Origin: Rhyacophila brunnea
Lineage: Eukaryota > Arthropoda > Insecta > Trichoptera > Rhyacophilidae
DNA length: 64,000 nucleotides
Direction of reading: 5' to 3'
Assembly: GCA_022495005.1 (NCBI GenBank)
Contig: JAGYXB010001414.1
Coordinates: 558,001 to 622,000 of the forward strand
Shown: positions 1 to 11,365 of the stretch, piece after piece
Position numbering within the stretch: the first letter of the stretch is position 1
How the letters are laid out: each line of letters begins with the position of its first letter
Notes under the pieces: generated by a model
What the model saw: only the letters and a program-made list of their open reading frames with translations
The model's database searches: none
What the model was told of the DNA's origin: nothing
Translations under genes and position numbers: made by a program

Positions 1-61
1 TACAACCAGAAGACAAAAAAAAAGGTTTCATTGCGAAAGTTTTGACTATCGATAAGAATAC

Positions 62-930
62 TGTAATTTGCGTAAAAAATGGATAATAAAATAAATATGT
101 GAATAAAATAGAGGAGAAAATGTGTGAATAAAAATATAAATTGTAGAAATTGCAAGTTAAAGGTAGAGCATGATTAGATTTAAGCGTGAATAGTAAAATC
201 GGATAATTGAATTATTCAGGGCCATGAGATCGCGCTGACAAATGTATGTGATTATCAGAGAACTAGCATCTATAAAATATGAAAAAAAGGAATTTAAATA
301 GACTGAGAAAACTATGTATAAAAGAGACTTATAAGTGTGTGATAAAATTGAATTGATAAAAAGGGCGCCAAGTGCTGTCTAAGTGTGTACATAATTAAAT
401 ACCATGTAAATAAAGAAAACACTAGATTTAGAGATAACAATAGTTGTTTATTATAGGCAAAAAAAACATTAAATTTATTTTGACAAGTATTACAATTGAA
501 ATTAAGGAGACTCGGTGATCTTTTTTATGCGAAGACATGCTATTCTACAAAAAACATTATAAATAAAAATAATAGGGTACTCATCTGCTCTGCATCCCTT
601 CAAATTGTAGACACTGAATTTTAGAAATTAATGTTAATAAAAGTTCAATAAAAGTGAAAGAAAACTGATTTTTATGTGTGGCCGGCGTCCCGTACCGGCC
701 GTTCACAAAAAGTAAGTTAAGTTGAAAGATCCATCCAGTTGAGAAGTCAGGGTAAAAGTGAACGAGATCGATAAAGGTGCAACCCTCCTGTCCGCCAAAG
801 TACAAGTAGGTATCAGCAACGGCCGCAGGGTGGGGGTTTGTGTGAAAGAGAATCGATCTTGCTTCCTCTTCTATCGGTGAGAATTTACCTACTCTCAAAT
901 TACGTATAGGTACGTATCTACAACGTGACA
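62..930 (-). repeat. 3' LTR (left copy) of the gypsy-like element
   Basis: This 869-bp block is repeated directly at 9153-10014. It is the 3' LTR because the polypurine tract lies immediately inside it at 931-945. On the minus strand it starts TGTCACGTTGTAG and ends ATTACA. A minus-strand AATAAA lies near 451-458 (TTTATT on the plus strand) and could be the poly(A) signal. The part nearest the interior (about 721-930) has only three differences from the other LTR. The outer part has more differences and several small indels, mainly in A-runs and around 690-710. Confidence 0.85.
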
Positions 931-985
931 ACACCCCTTTTCCACTCAAAGAAAAAAAAGATTGAACTCCTCCCAGGGTTTCCAT
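581..985 (-). CDS. ORF crossing the polypurine tract into the U3 of the 3' LTR (134 aa, unknown function)
   Basis: The ORF starts at 985 in the interior, runs across the polypurine tract, and continues through the first about 350 bases of the LTR. Its middle part, with motifs such as RNLRVGKFSPIEEEARS and FHTNPHPAAVADTYLYFGG, is open in both LTR copies. Between the LTRs the aligned stretch 721-930 has three substitutions. On the ORF strand two are silent (E, GAG/GAA; P, CCT/CCC) and one changes R to G. The C-terminal about 30 residues differ because of small indels. There is no signal peptide or membrane segment and I recognise no family. The placement resembles accessory ORFs that some retroviruses keep in U3, but this is only an analogy. 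It could also be a chance ORF in conserved promoter DNA. Confidence 0.4.
   Translation of the reverse strand: METLGGVQSFFSLSGKGVLSRCRYVPIRNLRVGKFSPIEEEARSILFHTNPHPAAVADTYLYFGGQEGCTFIDLVHFYPDFSTGWIFQLNLLFVNGRYGTPATHKNQFSFTFIELLLTLISKIQCLQFEGMQSR
931..945 (-). other. Polypurine tract of the gypsy-like element
   Basis: On the minus strand the sequence GTGGAAAAGGGGTGT directly precedes the LTR start TGTCACG. A purine-rich run abutting the 3' LTR is the plus-strand primer site of LTR retrotransposons, and it fixes the minus orientation. Confidence 0.7.
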
Positions 986-3900
986 TGGCAGTCAGCTGTT
1001 CATGGTGTGACTTATCGTGGTTGAATTTGCCCACGGCTCGTCAGCATCTCGACCATTGAAGTTCAGTTGCCTCTGCCAGAGTAGCTAAGTAGTAGACCAT
1101 CGTGTGATACACTGACCCAAGATCAGTAGTGGAGAGCAGTTCCTCATCTTGCAGACTGGTTTGTTCCAAGGGCTCGTCTTTCTTCGAAAATCTTTGAGCA
1201 TCGTTTGAGAAAAACATTCGCAACACAGGCGTTTTGTTCACTTTGGATTCTTTTCACTTAAGGAAATTTCGTTCCTTATTTTTTCACTAAAGGAAATTAC
1301 GTTCCTTGTTTTCACTTTCACTGAATGTTTCTTCAAAGGTAAAATTGTCATTTTCACGTTGAGAAAAAAAAATCTTGATGTTGATGATAATGATAGCAAA
1401 TACCAGAAAGTAAAATTGATCACGAAGTCTCAAAAAGTCTCAGAAAAATAATAATAAAATTATACAGTAAATATACAAAAATTCAAAAACTTATGCTAAA
1501 CAATACCAATACAATTTATACATGTTGTTAGTCTGCCAGCATAGCAAAAAAAATGGTTTTAAGTTTTCAAATAGAAAACATTTGCAAAAGATGATAAATG
1601 ATTCGTCAATAATAAAAAGCTTTATGAAGAACAAGCAAAGATAAAATTAAAGCGTAGTAATAAGTTATCAAATAAATGAAAGAAAAAGATACATAAGCAA
1701 TTTAAAATAACATCTATCAGTATGTCCATTTCCAAATTAAAAAACTACCAGCAAAAAAATACTATTTTTAATTCAGTCTTCAGTTTAATACCGTTACGTG
1801 ATATCGAGAACATTAATTAATTTATCTTTAAGCTCGCCATAATTTATGACATTCTCATTTAATCGAGTTGAAATAGCTTCAAAAACAAAGGGAAATGTTT
1901 ACAATTTAGTAAACTGCTTTGATAAAATAGCTTACCGTTCAATGGTAATGCTTAGGTAAATACATTACATTAAGTAGACAATGTGATATTTAAAATAATA
2001 CAAAATCTAGTATTGCACAAGCAACATCATAATAATAATGACTATACAACATAAAAGTTTAAAGATGTAAAGTATCAAATTACAATTCTTTGAAAATATA
2101 TAAGTAATATTTTACAAGGGGAAATGCACAGATAAGTTTAGATAAAGATAAGATAACTCTTGGGAAGTTGATTTAGTAAGATTCAGTGCAAAAAATTGTG
2201 TTGGTATAAAAGAAAACAGAAAGCGACCAAGTCAATTATTGCGTTAAAGATTAGTTATTAATAACCAGTAGATCCTGCGATAAGCACATAAGGATAACAG
2301 GTGGAAAAAATAATAACATAAAAGATTGAAGCAGTACAATGAAATGCATAAAAAGAATACAAGCCACTGCCACAAATAAAATTCTACTTCCCATGAATTT
2401 CTTAGTTGCTGGAATGGTGTTCACTTCAAGGTTTTCACTCAACGGTTATAATACTATCTCACTGATTGCAAGCAGTCCGTACATTTATAATTAAAACTAA
2501 ATACAATTGAAATTTCAGATCAGTATGCAGACTTTTCTGTTTATCCCACGAGGATACTAATCCAGCGTGATGATGCGTGGAAATCTTCTACGAAACGTTA
2601 TTTAGAAAAAATGATGCAATAAGAAATACCTAGTCACAAATCTGTCTACCACGATTTCTCTACATGAATCTACTAACAAATAATATTAGGCTTATTAGCG
2701 AACTAATAATAAAGAAAAATTACGATTACTCTTGACAAAAAAACAAAAATCTAATCAAAAAAACTCTGGCTTTAATGTCTGCTATTTGCGTTTCAATGCT
2801 CTCTTGATGCCACACCTCAACAATTCTTTCTTCAAGGGTACACTAAGTTTTATACAAGTCACATAACTGTGAATTATTGCTCGTTGTATATCCATCAGAA
2901 GTTCCATGCACAAATCATTTGACATGTTACATGAGACAACCAAGGGTAGGTTCACATTTAATTCTAACTTAATTACTGCAAGGTAGAAGTGGACATCAAG
3001 CTTGCAAAGAAAAACAAAGAGACTTCTCTTATTACGACAAATATGCCCTTTCTTGGACTCACTTTTTTACTAACTAAAATTAACCTAATGTGAGACCTTT
3101 CATGAACAAAAATGTGCGAGAATTACAAAATAAACGAATCTATTAAGAAATCATAATAAACGAGAGCTGCAACACAGCCACATCAAAAACTACATCGTAA
3201 GCTAGTGCGAAATTACTGTTAGATACCACCAACGATATCTATAGATAATTACTAATTTGAGTAAAATCCATAACAAAACAAAGAATTTACTCATGTTTCG
3301 AGAATTAAGCTAGACAAGCCAACCACTATGCTTTCATGCAAAGAAAACATTCTGAATTTAGAGCCCGTTACGTGACAAATTCATTCATAAGATCTGCTTC
3401 TTCTCAACCTTAAATAAGAATAGTAGTGCAATAGCTTATGAAACTCATGCCATAAGACTAATGACTAAATAGAGTGATTGGGTAAAGCTCCTCACTAAAT
3501 GTTCCCGACCCAAATCAAAGTATCTGTGAGCGACACAGATAAACTACAAAGTAAAGGACCAATCCTAAATGTCCGCGACTTCGCAGTTAAAGAGAGTATG
3601 GAGATGTATGAAAATTAAAGTTTTGCATAGAAATCATCCACAATAGAGTAAGATTGAAAAAAAACTAGACCTCTGAACTTATAGTCACTAACACTTACTT
3701 CCTATCAAATACAAGCTCAATTTTCATTTCACAAAATTAATTAATAATACTAAAAATAAAAAATATATAACCCTAAAGTGAAACCAAACCATTTTGCAGA
3801 TTGATTTAACAAATAAGATAGTCAAGTAACAATAAATTACAAGAAAAATTCTGTACACAGTACAGTTGTAAAAAGAGAAATAAAAAAGAAAGAAAAATAC

Positions 3901-4922
3901 ATGTTTTAGTGTGAAAACTGAATTGTCCTTGCAAGCATTTGCGTAAAAGCCCTCATGACCACAACCTAGCAAAACTTAAAATTGAAGATGTTGAACGTCC
4001 TCAACCATAAAATAATAGACACAATTAAAAAAACAGGATTGCATTTGGCTGTTGACCACTGGAATACTGCGACACAAATCTCTGCAAGCCGACATTGCTT
4101 TTCATCCAATAAAAGCTTTTCAGTGTTGTAGTTGTGAACCTTGAATGAGATAAAACAATTATGTAGATTAAAATTGTCACAACATGTTGAAAGAATATTT
4201 GAAAACATATAATATAATTTGTAAGATTTTGTTTTAATCTTAATTTTGAAGAAAAGAAATCTCGATATCAGATGTAACGTATAATACTAAAAGATAAAAC
4301 TAATTGGAAAAGAGAAAAAAGTAAATGTATTATCTTAAATGCAATATTTTAAGAAATTCATACGTCATTTAAGTATATTATTTACAATACAAAATTACAA
4401 AATCATCACACCTAATTTAAACACAAGTTCATTGAGAAAAAAATTATAAATATCAGTTTCGATATATGATAAGAGCATAATTAATCATGATTCATGAAAA
4501 TTTGCAAAAAAAAAATATATGACATTAGAATCATTAACATAGATATAGATAAGAATAAACTTAGTTTCTAGACATGATAATGGGTAGAATCACCCCCTTC
4601 GAAATGAGTTTGAAAAAAAAAGAATTTTCTATTGTCTTGAGTGACAATGTTAATTCCAAGATTAATAAATGCAAACTAAGTGATTAGCTTACTCAAAAGT
4701 AAAATTATGTTGAAAAAAAAAGAAAGAAAATGGTAGCAATATTAACAAGCACAATTAAGTAGAATCTCAGCTTTTAAGAAAAAAAATAATGTAAAGCAGT
4801 TTGTCAAAATCATTTAAATTGTATTGTACAATTTTAATAAAAGTGAAATTTAAAAAAGTAGTGTGCAATAAAATAAGTTATATTTAGATTGAATGCAAAG
4901 ATTAATAGTAATTTAAAAAATA

Positions 4923-5132
4923 TTATGCTGATTTGGCAATATCTTTAATATGAAATTTCCCTATTGGTTTGAGATTTTTATCTCCAAGCAAGTAGATTAG
5001 AGGCGAAATTTTCTTGAAAACAACGTTTTTCACGAACCTCGGTGCCAGTTTGCTAGAAAAACAATTAGCTGCCGATGATTGCACAAGGTCCTTTCTGTAT
5101 ATGATGTCTCTTTGTGACGAGTGGACATTCAT
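4923..5132 (-). pseudogene. Integrase C-terminal domain remnant (Ty3/gypsy pol)
   Basis: The 69-codon frame reads like the tail of a gypsy-type Pol. Motifs in order are RKDLVQSSAANCFSSKLAPR, FVKNVVFKKISPLIYLLGD and GKFHIKDI, then a stop seven codons after GKFHIKDI. The pattern 'KLAP..V..V..K.SPL.Y.L.D..GK..G.FH.KD' is the usual C-terminal DNA-binding part of integrases in Mag/Kabuki-like gypsy elements, where it binds DNA during integration. It is in the orientation predicted by the LTR, PBS and PPT. Nothing upstream (plus-strand coordinates above 5250) continues as integrase core, so the HHCC and DDE domains are lost. The match comes from remembered family patterns, not a search. Confidence 0.5.
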
Positions 5133-8100
5133 ATTAATTTATAAGTATCTAACTTTTTGTAAACAAATAACAAGTAGTTATTTCAAATTTTACGATTTGA
5201 GCTCTACCATATTTTACGTGAAAATATTAAAATTGCACAGAGAGTGCTAAAGAGTAAAAACAAAATAATATACAAGATAAGCTTGAAGAGATATAAGAAA
5301 ATGTGCGAAAATAAAAAAATCTGAAAAAAAATTAATACTGAGCTCGCTCCTAGACAATTGACAATCGTTTTCAAGTAATAAAAATCTAGATAGAAAAAAA
5401 TAATATTGAAATATTACTGAAAAATTATATCGAGGTTCTAATCGATGATAATTAATGTCGAAAAATAAAAATCGAGATAATCAATAAAAAATTAAAAAAT
5501 ATTGAAATAATAAGTAAAATTGTCTAAAATGAACGAGAAATTTACGAATCTTTAGGTGTAAAAAAAAATCTCCGATACTTGAAATTGAAAGAATAATTAT
5601 GATGAAATTATGAGCAAAGTCAAGTATGAAAGATGACGAATAATAATCTGTAATAGAATTTAATCAAAAGATGAAAATATTAAAAAAATCAAGCAGACGT
5701 AATAAAATTACAGTAAGTATTTATTTTAATAGTCGTTGAAGTAGTGCTGAATCTCAGGTTTAAGATTAAAACTGCGACTTTTTTATTTTAAAGATTAACA
5801 TAGTGAACGTTAAACACTGGCAACGAATTAATAACATCTGAAAAGAAATAGTGATGATTTAACCAGTTACTTAGCTTTTCAATTATATCCTCTGTGATAT
5901 ATTGAAGAAGGTATGTCAAAGACCAGACATTGTCCTCCCAAGATTGAAGAAGACAATCTTGATTTTTTTTTTTAAATCCTCTTTGAAGCGTTCATCAGAA
6001 TCCCATATGATACAATCGAGTCAGTAGGTATGTATGCCCACGCGGCATAATAATTATCTGAAAAAATATTCATGTTATTTCCATTCTAAATTGACTAAAA
6101 TTGAAAGATGTGCTGGACTAACAATGTTATAGCATTTTAGCTTCCCATCTGAGAAATAAACTATAAGCAAATTAAATATTAAATAAAATGCTTGTATTTT
6201 AAATGATAATTAATAAGAATGCAGAGAAAAGAGAAAAAAAACTCTCGTGAGAATTATTGTAAGCAGATTATAGTAGTTTGAAAAAAAGTAGGTATAACCA
6301 CTGCATAAAATGATTATATTTTTGTAATGGTAATGAAAATGCTTGAAACTTTATACTGAGCAGTATCTATTGAACAGTAGGTATAGATAATATAACCATT
6401 AGCTTATTTTAAGTTACTAAAGTTTACAAAAAACAATTTAAAATCTACTAGAATAATACAAAGATTTATGTATATACACTAGGTAGGTAAAATTAATGTA
6501 TTTTAAATGTAAAGACATTTGTTTAAAAGAATATTAATAAAGCATTTACAAGAACTGGGTTTTGTGAAAACCGATAACATCCATTAGGATCGGATATGGT
6601 CAAAAGAAAAACCGAATGTCTAAATAGGGGTAATTAAAAAAGGTCTAAGTAAACAATATAATAAAATATCGATACCTAAAACTAAGTGGTTCAAAACAAT
6701 AAAAATGCAGCAAATTTCTCCGAACTGCAATAAAAACAATACAAAACCAGAATGCTAAGAAATACCCGTAATAAAATCGAGGGTTTTAAACCTTGAGTTA
6801 ATGTGTTTCTGTGCAAAATAAACTGCATTTTAAATAAAAACACATCCGTTTCAAATATTTAGAAAGCAATAACAATAATGTTGTAAAAGTCCCAAAACTA
6901 AATTGGGGTGCAATTAAGAGGGTCTAGAGCCAAATGTGACAATAGGCTAATAAAAATAAACCCACTACCTAGAAATGGTAAAGATTTTAAACAATAACAA
7001 ATAAATGCGGTGAACTCAAAGAATTTTTCTCCGAAGTGCCGTAAATATAATTGGAAAGCAGATAAATAATAATATTTAAGTGAGATACAAAAACTAAACA
7101 ATTGTTAAGTGTGGAAAAAAAAACCAAGGGTAAAATACATAATGACGGTTTCAAATTACTCTGAAATGCATAAAGTAGGTAACGACCTTGTTTGCTATAT
7201 TTCTATAATTCTATTTTGTCCCTGCCTAACTACTTGCAACAAAATGTTAAGAAGGTTTTATACCTGAAATGGGTTTTTGGAAGTAATAGGAATATACCTA
7301 CATGAATGTTTTCATAACTACACATTTTGACAAAAATGACGGTTATTAAATTTTAACATTGCCTTAACAACAAAAACTTTATGAAAAAATAGAATGAGAT
7401 CTACGGAAATAATTTACGCGGGAAAATAAATTCATATACCTACCTACGTAGTTTATCTAAAAAATTACAGTCAAAATAATAAGAGAAAAATAATCAAAAT
7501 GAATTGACAACCCGCCATTACAACAAAGCTATCTAACTATGATATTATATTAATTAAAGTTTGCGATGATAATAATTCCTAATATAATTAAATGTAGACA
7601 AATCTACCACTAAATTGAAACTTTTTAAAAAGCAAATTAGAAACATTTGTAACAAATTGGATATTTAAAAAAATATTAATACCTACTGATCATGCCCTAT
7701 AATAGAATATTAGCAAGAAAAGATAATAGACGATGAAATTAATTCTGTTTATAACCTCATCTAATATTTAATTGAGAAAAGACTAGGTCTAGTAGATATT
7801 CTTATCTGCAAATCACTAAACAATACCCTCACTGACGCTAGAATTGATTAAAATATTAATAACTAAGTTTTAATTGAAACTTTAAAATATTAAACTTATT
7901 CAAACAGAAGATTTATCTAATCTAATATGACACTCAATAATATAAAACAATCACTGATTTAAAATAATAACTAATAACCAGAAAAATAACCACCAAGCAG
8001 ATTTTGCAATGAACAATGCCGCAAGCTATCTACAAACCATATACTTTTTATGAAAGATAATTACTGAAAAGAATATAAGTTCAAACATAAGATTAAAATA

Positions 8101-9130
8101 ATAGTTCAAAAACTTACCAAAAATCAAACCACTTGTAGACACTAAGCACAATGGAAGCTAGTATAGAAAATATATTAAAGAGTAGGTATAGATAGTATAA
8201 CACAATTAACTTCTGAGATGTTGACACTTCGAAAAGTAAGACTGAAATGAAAGATGCGAACTGCCCCTTACCTAATATACAGTAAAAATGCAGTGCCATG
8301 TAGAGAAACTAAAAATCTGCATTCGAAGCATCTACGGCCTCAACAAACAAAACTATATAAATTTCGCCAAATTATTGATATCCTCTATCAATATTTAATT
8401 GGATGTTAGAAAATAAACGAACAATGTAATTAATATAAATAATCAAGCGAAGATAATACAAAGCACTAACTTTAACATAACATGAATTAAGTATTTTTGG
8501 CTAAGAAAAAATATATAAACCTAGCATTATTTATAGAATTCAAACTAATGCATCTATAAAATAGTTTCTAACCAAAATTTGAAAACACAGAACCAAAAAC
8601 TATGTTTAGATAGGATTTGCGGTCAAGCATTTCATTTTTCAACGGACATTCATGATATTCATAATTCTAACAATTCACTAAGAAAAAATACTATAACAGA
8701 TTTAATAACTAGAGTCAAATGCCGTCGGACATGAAAATTTTCTGACTAACAAACCTAACAATATAGATTATAAGTCTCCTTCTAAACTACAATATTCCCA
8801 ACAAAATTATATATACACTGATTCAAAAATTAGTATGATGATAAAATGTAATAATGCATTAGTAAAAAAAATACAACATAGAAAATATCTAAGCGAAAAA
8901 AATAGCACTGCTGAAATAAATACACAAAAATATAGATTACAAAATAACCTAACATAGTAATTAAAATATCTATCTCCGCAAGCAAAAGATCACGTATCAT
9001 CCGTTTTATAAGAATAAAAGAAATAATTTAAGAGAATAAAACAATTGACAAAGCTTCAATTAAATTAAATACAAGTTCCACTGAAAAATCACACACAATT
9101 GACAATCGATGTTCAAATAGTTCAACAATC

Positions 9131-9150
9131 GGTCCTAAGTTGTAGCGCCA
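9131..9150 (-). other. Primer binding site of the gypsy-like element
   Basis: On the minus strand, two bases after the LTR end (TTACA), the sequence TGGCGCTACAACTTAGGACC follows. It starts with TGG, the complement of the tRNA 3' CCA, as expected for a minus-strand primer site. I cannot say which tRNA is used. Confidence 0.65.
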
Positions 9151-9152
9151 AT

Positions 9153-10014
9153 TGTAATATTGGCTATAAAATTGATAATAAATATGTGAATAAAACAGAG
9201 GCGAGAATGTGTGAATAAAAATATAAATTGTAGAAATTGCAAGTTAAAGGTAGAGCATGATTAGATTTAAGCGTGAATAGTAAAATCGGATAATTGAATT
9301 ATTCAGGGCCATGAGATCTCGCTGACAATTGCATGTGATTAACAGAGAACTAGCATCTATAAAATATGTAAAAAAAGGAATTTAAATAGACTGAGAAAAC
9401 TATGTATAAAAGAGACTTATAAGTGTGTGATAAAATTGAATTGATAAAAAGGGCGCCAAGTGCTGTCTAAGTGTGTACATAATTAAATACCATGTAAATA
9501 AAGAAAACACTAGATTTAGAGATAACAATAGTTGTTTATTATAGGCAAAAAAACATTAAATTTATTTTGACAAGTATAACAATTGAAATTTAGGAGACTC
9601 GGTGATCTTTTTTATGCGAAGACATGCTATTCTACAAAAAAACATTATAAATAAAAATAATAGGGTACTCATCTGCTCTGCATCCCTTCAAATTGTAGAC
9701 ACTGAATTTTAGAAATTAATGTTAATAAAAGTTCAATAAAGTGAAAGAAAAACTGATTTTTATGTGGCCGGCGTCCGTCCGGCCATGTACAAAAAGTAGA
9801 TTAAGTTGAAAGATCCATCCAGTTGAGAAGTCAGGGTAAAAGTGAACGAGATCGATAAAGGTGCAACCCTCCTGTCCGCCAAAGTACAAGTAGGTATCAG
9901 CAACGGCCGCGGGGTGGGGGTTTGTGTGAAAGAGAATCGATCTTGCTTCTTCTTCTATCGGTGAGAATTTACCTACTCTCAAATTACGTATAGGTACGTA
10001 TCCACAACGTGACA
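9153..10014 (-). repeat. 5' LTR (right copy) of the gypsy-like element
   Basis: This 862-bp copy of the 62-930 repeat is the 5' LTR for the minus-strand element, with the PBS just inside it at 9131-9150. Start (TGTCACGTTGTGG) and end (ATTACA) match the other LTR. Sequence beyond 10014 is no longer shared. Confidence 0.85.
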
Positions 10015-10039
10015 ATATTTCATGTGTCCTTGCGCTCAC
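9722..10039 (-). CDS. Second copy of the LTR U3 ORF (105 aa), 5' LTR
   Basis: The same reading frame as in the 3' LTR is open here from flanking DNA (10039) into U3. Its first nine residues come from the flank and are unrelated to the interior-derived start of the other copy. The next about 75 residues match, with R changed to G in CRYVPIR/CGYVPIR. Indels around 9775-9800 give a different C-terminus. Because this copy lies upstream of the predicted transcription unit, it would not be in the element's own transcript. Confidence 0.3.
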   Translation of the reverse strand: MSARTHEILSRCGYVPIRNLRVGKFSPIEEEARSILFHTNPHPAAVADTYLYFGGQEGCTFIDLVHFYPDFSTGWIFQLNLLFVHGRTDAGHIKISFSFTLLNFY

Positions 10040-10178
10040 AATGGTCGAGAGGTAACGTATTTGCTTGATAAATCGTGGGTCTCATGTTTTAAACCCGAAT
10101 CTTTCAAATAATGTACATGTTATTTTTAAATGTGTATTTGAACGCAAAATATCGGCATGATAGGTTGACCAATAATTG

Positions 10179-10921
10179 GTTGACACTAGGGAATCCAATC
10201 CCGAGCCAAAATTCTGATCCCGGGATTTCGGGATTACAATTTGACAATCCCGGGATCCCGGGGACTGGTCCCGGGATTGGGATTTTTTTCCATTGTTAAT
10301 ATAAAATTTTTATATTTACAAATAACATTGATAAAATCAGTCAAAAATAAATCTAGTATAATTTATACTATTTAAGACATTTATTGTTAATATTGTATAC
10401 GTTAAATCTTGGAAATACACAAGTTCAATGGAGTAAATAATATTGTAATATAAATAATAATGTGAATTTAATATGAGATTGCTATTTCTGATAGTAAAGA
10501 CATAATGAATAGATCAGCGAGATTTAAAATAGTAAAGCAAATAATCATGGCGTACTTATGGCCTTTCCGCTTCATAAATCTAATTAGTCAGCCAAATATG
10601 AAACTGCCGTAAAACGTATGATATCATGGTGGAATTACCTTGTTAAAAGTGCGAAGCATTGTTTTTTTACCAATCTTTCTCATTTTTAATAATCTATGTG
10701 AAAAAATAAAATGAATCGGCAACCTACACATCAAACTTCATTCAAACTCTGTTTATTTCTAATGTAGTTATTTTGTATTAAAAGTATTTTTTCTGTTATA
10801 TTTTCCATAAAAAATGATAAAAAAATCAATCCCGAAATCCCGGGATTTTGTTTATCAATCCCGGGGTTCATAGGTATCGAAAATAGCTCGGGATCCCGGG
10901 ATTGGATTCCCTAGTTGACAC
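10179..10921. mobile_element. hAT-type MITE with perfect 8-bp target duplication
   Basis: The 727-bp element at 10187-10913 is flanked by GTTGACAC at 10179-10186 and 10914-10921. Both ends read inward as TAGGGAATCCAATCCCG, and TA-rich 'TAGNG' ends plus 8-bp duplications are the hAT pattern. Subterminal DNA on both sides is packed with CCCGGGA/CCCGGGG repeats: four on the left (10218-10282) and three on the right (10841-10900). They stand out in AT-rich surroundings. Such subterminal repeats are where hAT transposases often bind. The middle is AT-rich without an ORF, so the element is non-autonomous. Confidence 0.85.
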
Positions 10922-11363
10922 CCATTTTCTTTCAAGAAACAAATATATTTGTGAGGCGGCTAAGATTCATAGTATTGTTGTCTATTAAAAAAATGTTTTA
11001 TTATCTTAAAATGTTTTTCTAATTTTATTATTATAATTACTTTTATATAATTACATGGCTAGTCTTTGGCGTTTGGAAAAACGATACGTTGGTGATATTG
11101 GGAGTGTTATGCTTCAGAGTTGTCATGACATGACACTCGTGACAGATTGAGCGAATGTCTGTCGACCATTTCTTGTAAATAAAATCTGTTAATAAATAAA
11201 AAACCGTCGATAGCGAGCCAGATAAACATCGGATCGCACAGAAAATATAATAAAAATATCTGATATATATAAATTACCATTTCGATAGTGACATCCAGAA
11301 ATAATTTTTATGCACCTACGTCTTCAAATGCGGACATTTTGCCATTTTGAGTTTATGATGAAC
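10922..11363. other. No gene seen; short hairpin near 11106-11142
   Basis: This is AT-rich unique-looking sequence. A stretch around 11118-11142 contains an imperfect palindrome (GTTGTCATGACATGACAC) but nothing coding. Confidence 0.4.
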
Positions 11364-11365
11364 TA

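Larger units (their letters stand above)
931..9152 (-). mobile_element. Interior of the gypsy-like element, almost devoid of coding sequence
   Basis: This 8.2 kb interior is strongly AT-rich and broken by stops in all frames. Apart from the integrase remnant at 4923-5132, nothing resembling Gag zinc knuckles, a DTG/DSG protease or a YxDD reverse transcriptase could be read. A 66-codon minus-strand ORF at 1041-1241, close to the 3' LTR, has no recognisable family. Other short ORFs (for example 2251-2442, 3724-4208, 6898-7101 and 8114-8299) are low-complexity, hydrophobic chance frames. About 4 kb lies downstream of the integrase remnant, far more than a normal 3' untranslated interior. That segment may be captured DNA or a decayed extra ORF. 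Confidence 0.6.
62..10014 (-). mobile_element. Non-autonomous Ty3/gypsy-like LTR retrotransposon, about 10 kb, minus strand
   Basis: Two long direct repeats (62-930 and 9153-10014) bound an 8.2 kb interior. Orientation is minus by three independent signs. A PBS-like sequence complementary to a CCA-ending tRNA 3' end adjoins the right-hand LTR, a polypurine tract adjoins the left-hand LTR, and the only protein remnant (integrase C-terminus, 4923-5132) reads on the minus strand. LTRs begin TGTCACG and end TTACA on the coding strand. By eye they differ at only a few percent of sites, so the insertion is fairly young. Yet no gag, protease, RT or RNase H can be seen, so the copy probably moved using proteins supplied in trans, like a LARD-type derivative. 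Flanks ATAC (left) and ATAT (right) may be a decayed 4-bp target duplication. The superfamily call rests on the integrase piece and is moderately sure. Confidence 0.8.

Noticed and set aside
56..10018. ATAC/ATAT as a firm target duplication of the LTR element
   Set aside because: One of four bases differs, so it is only suggestive; not used as proof of the boundary.
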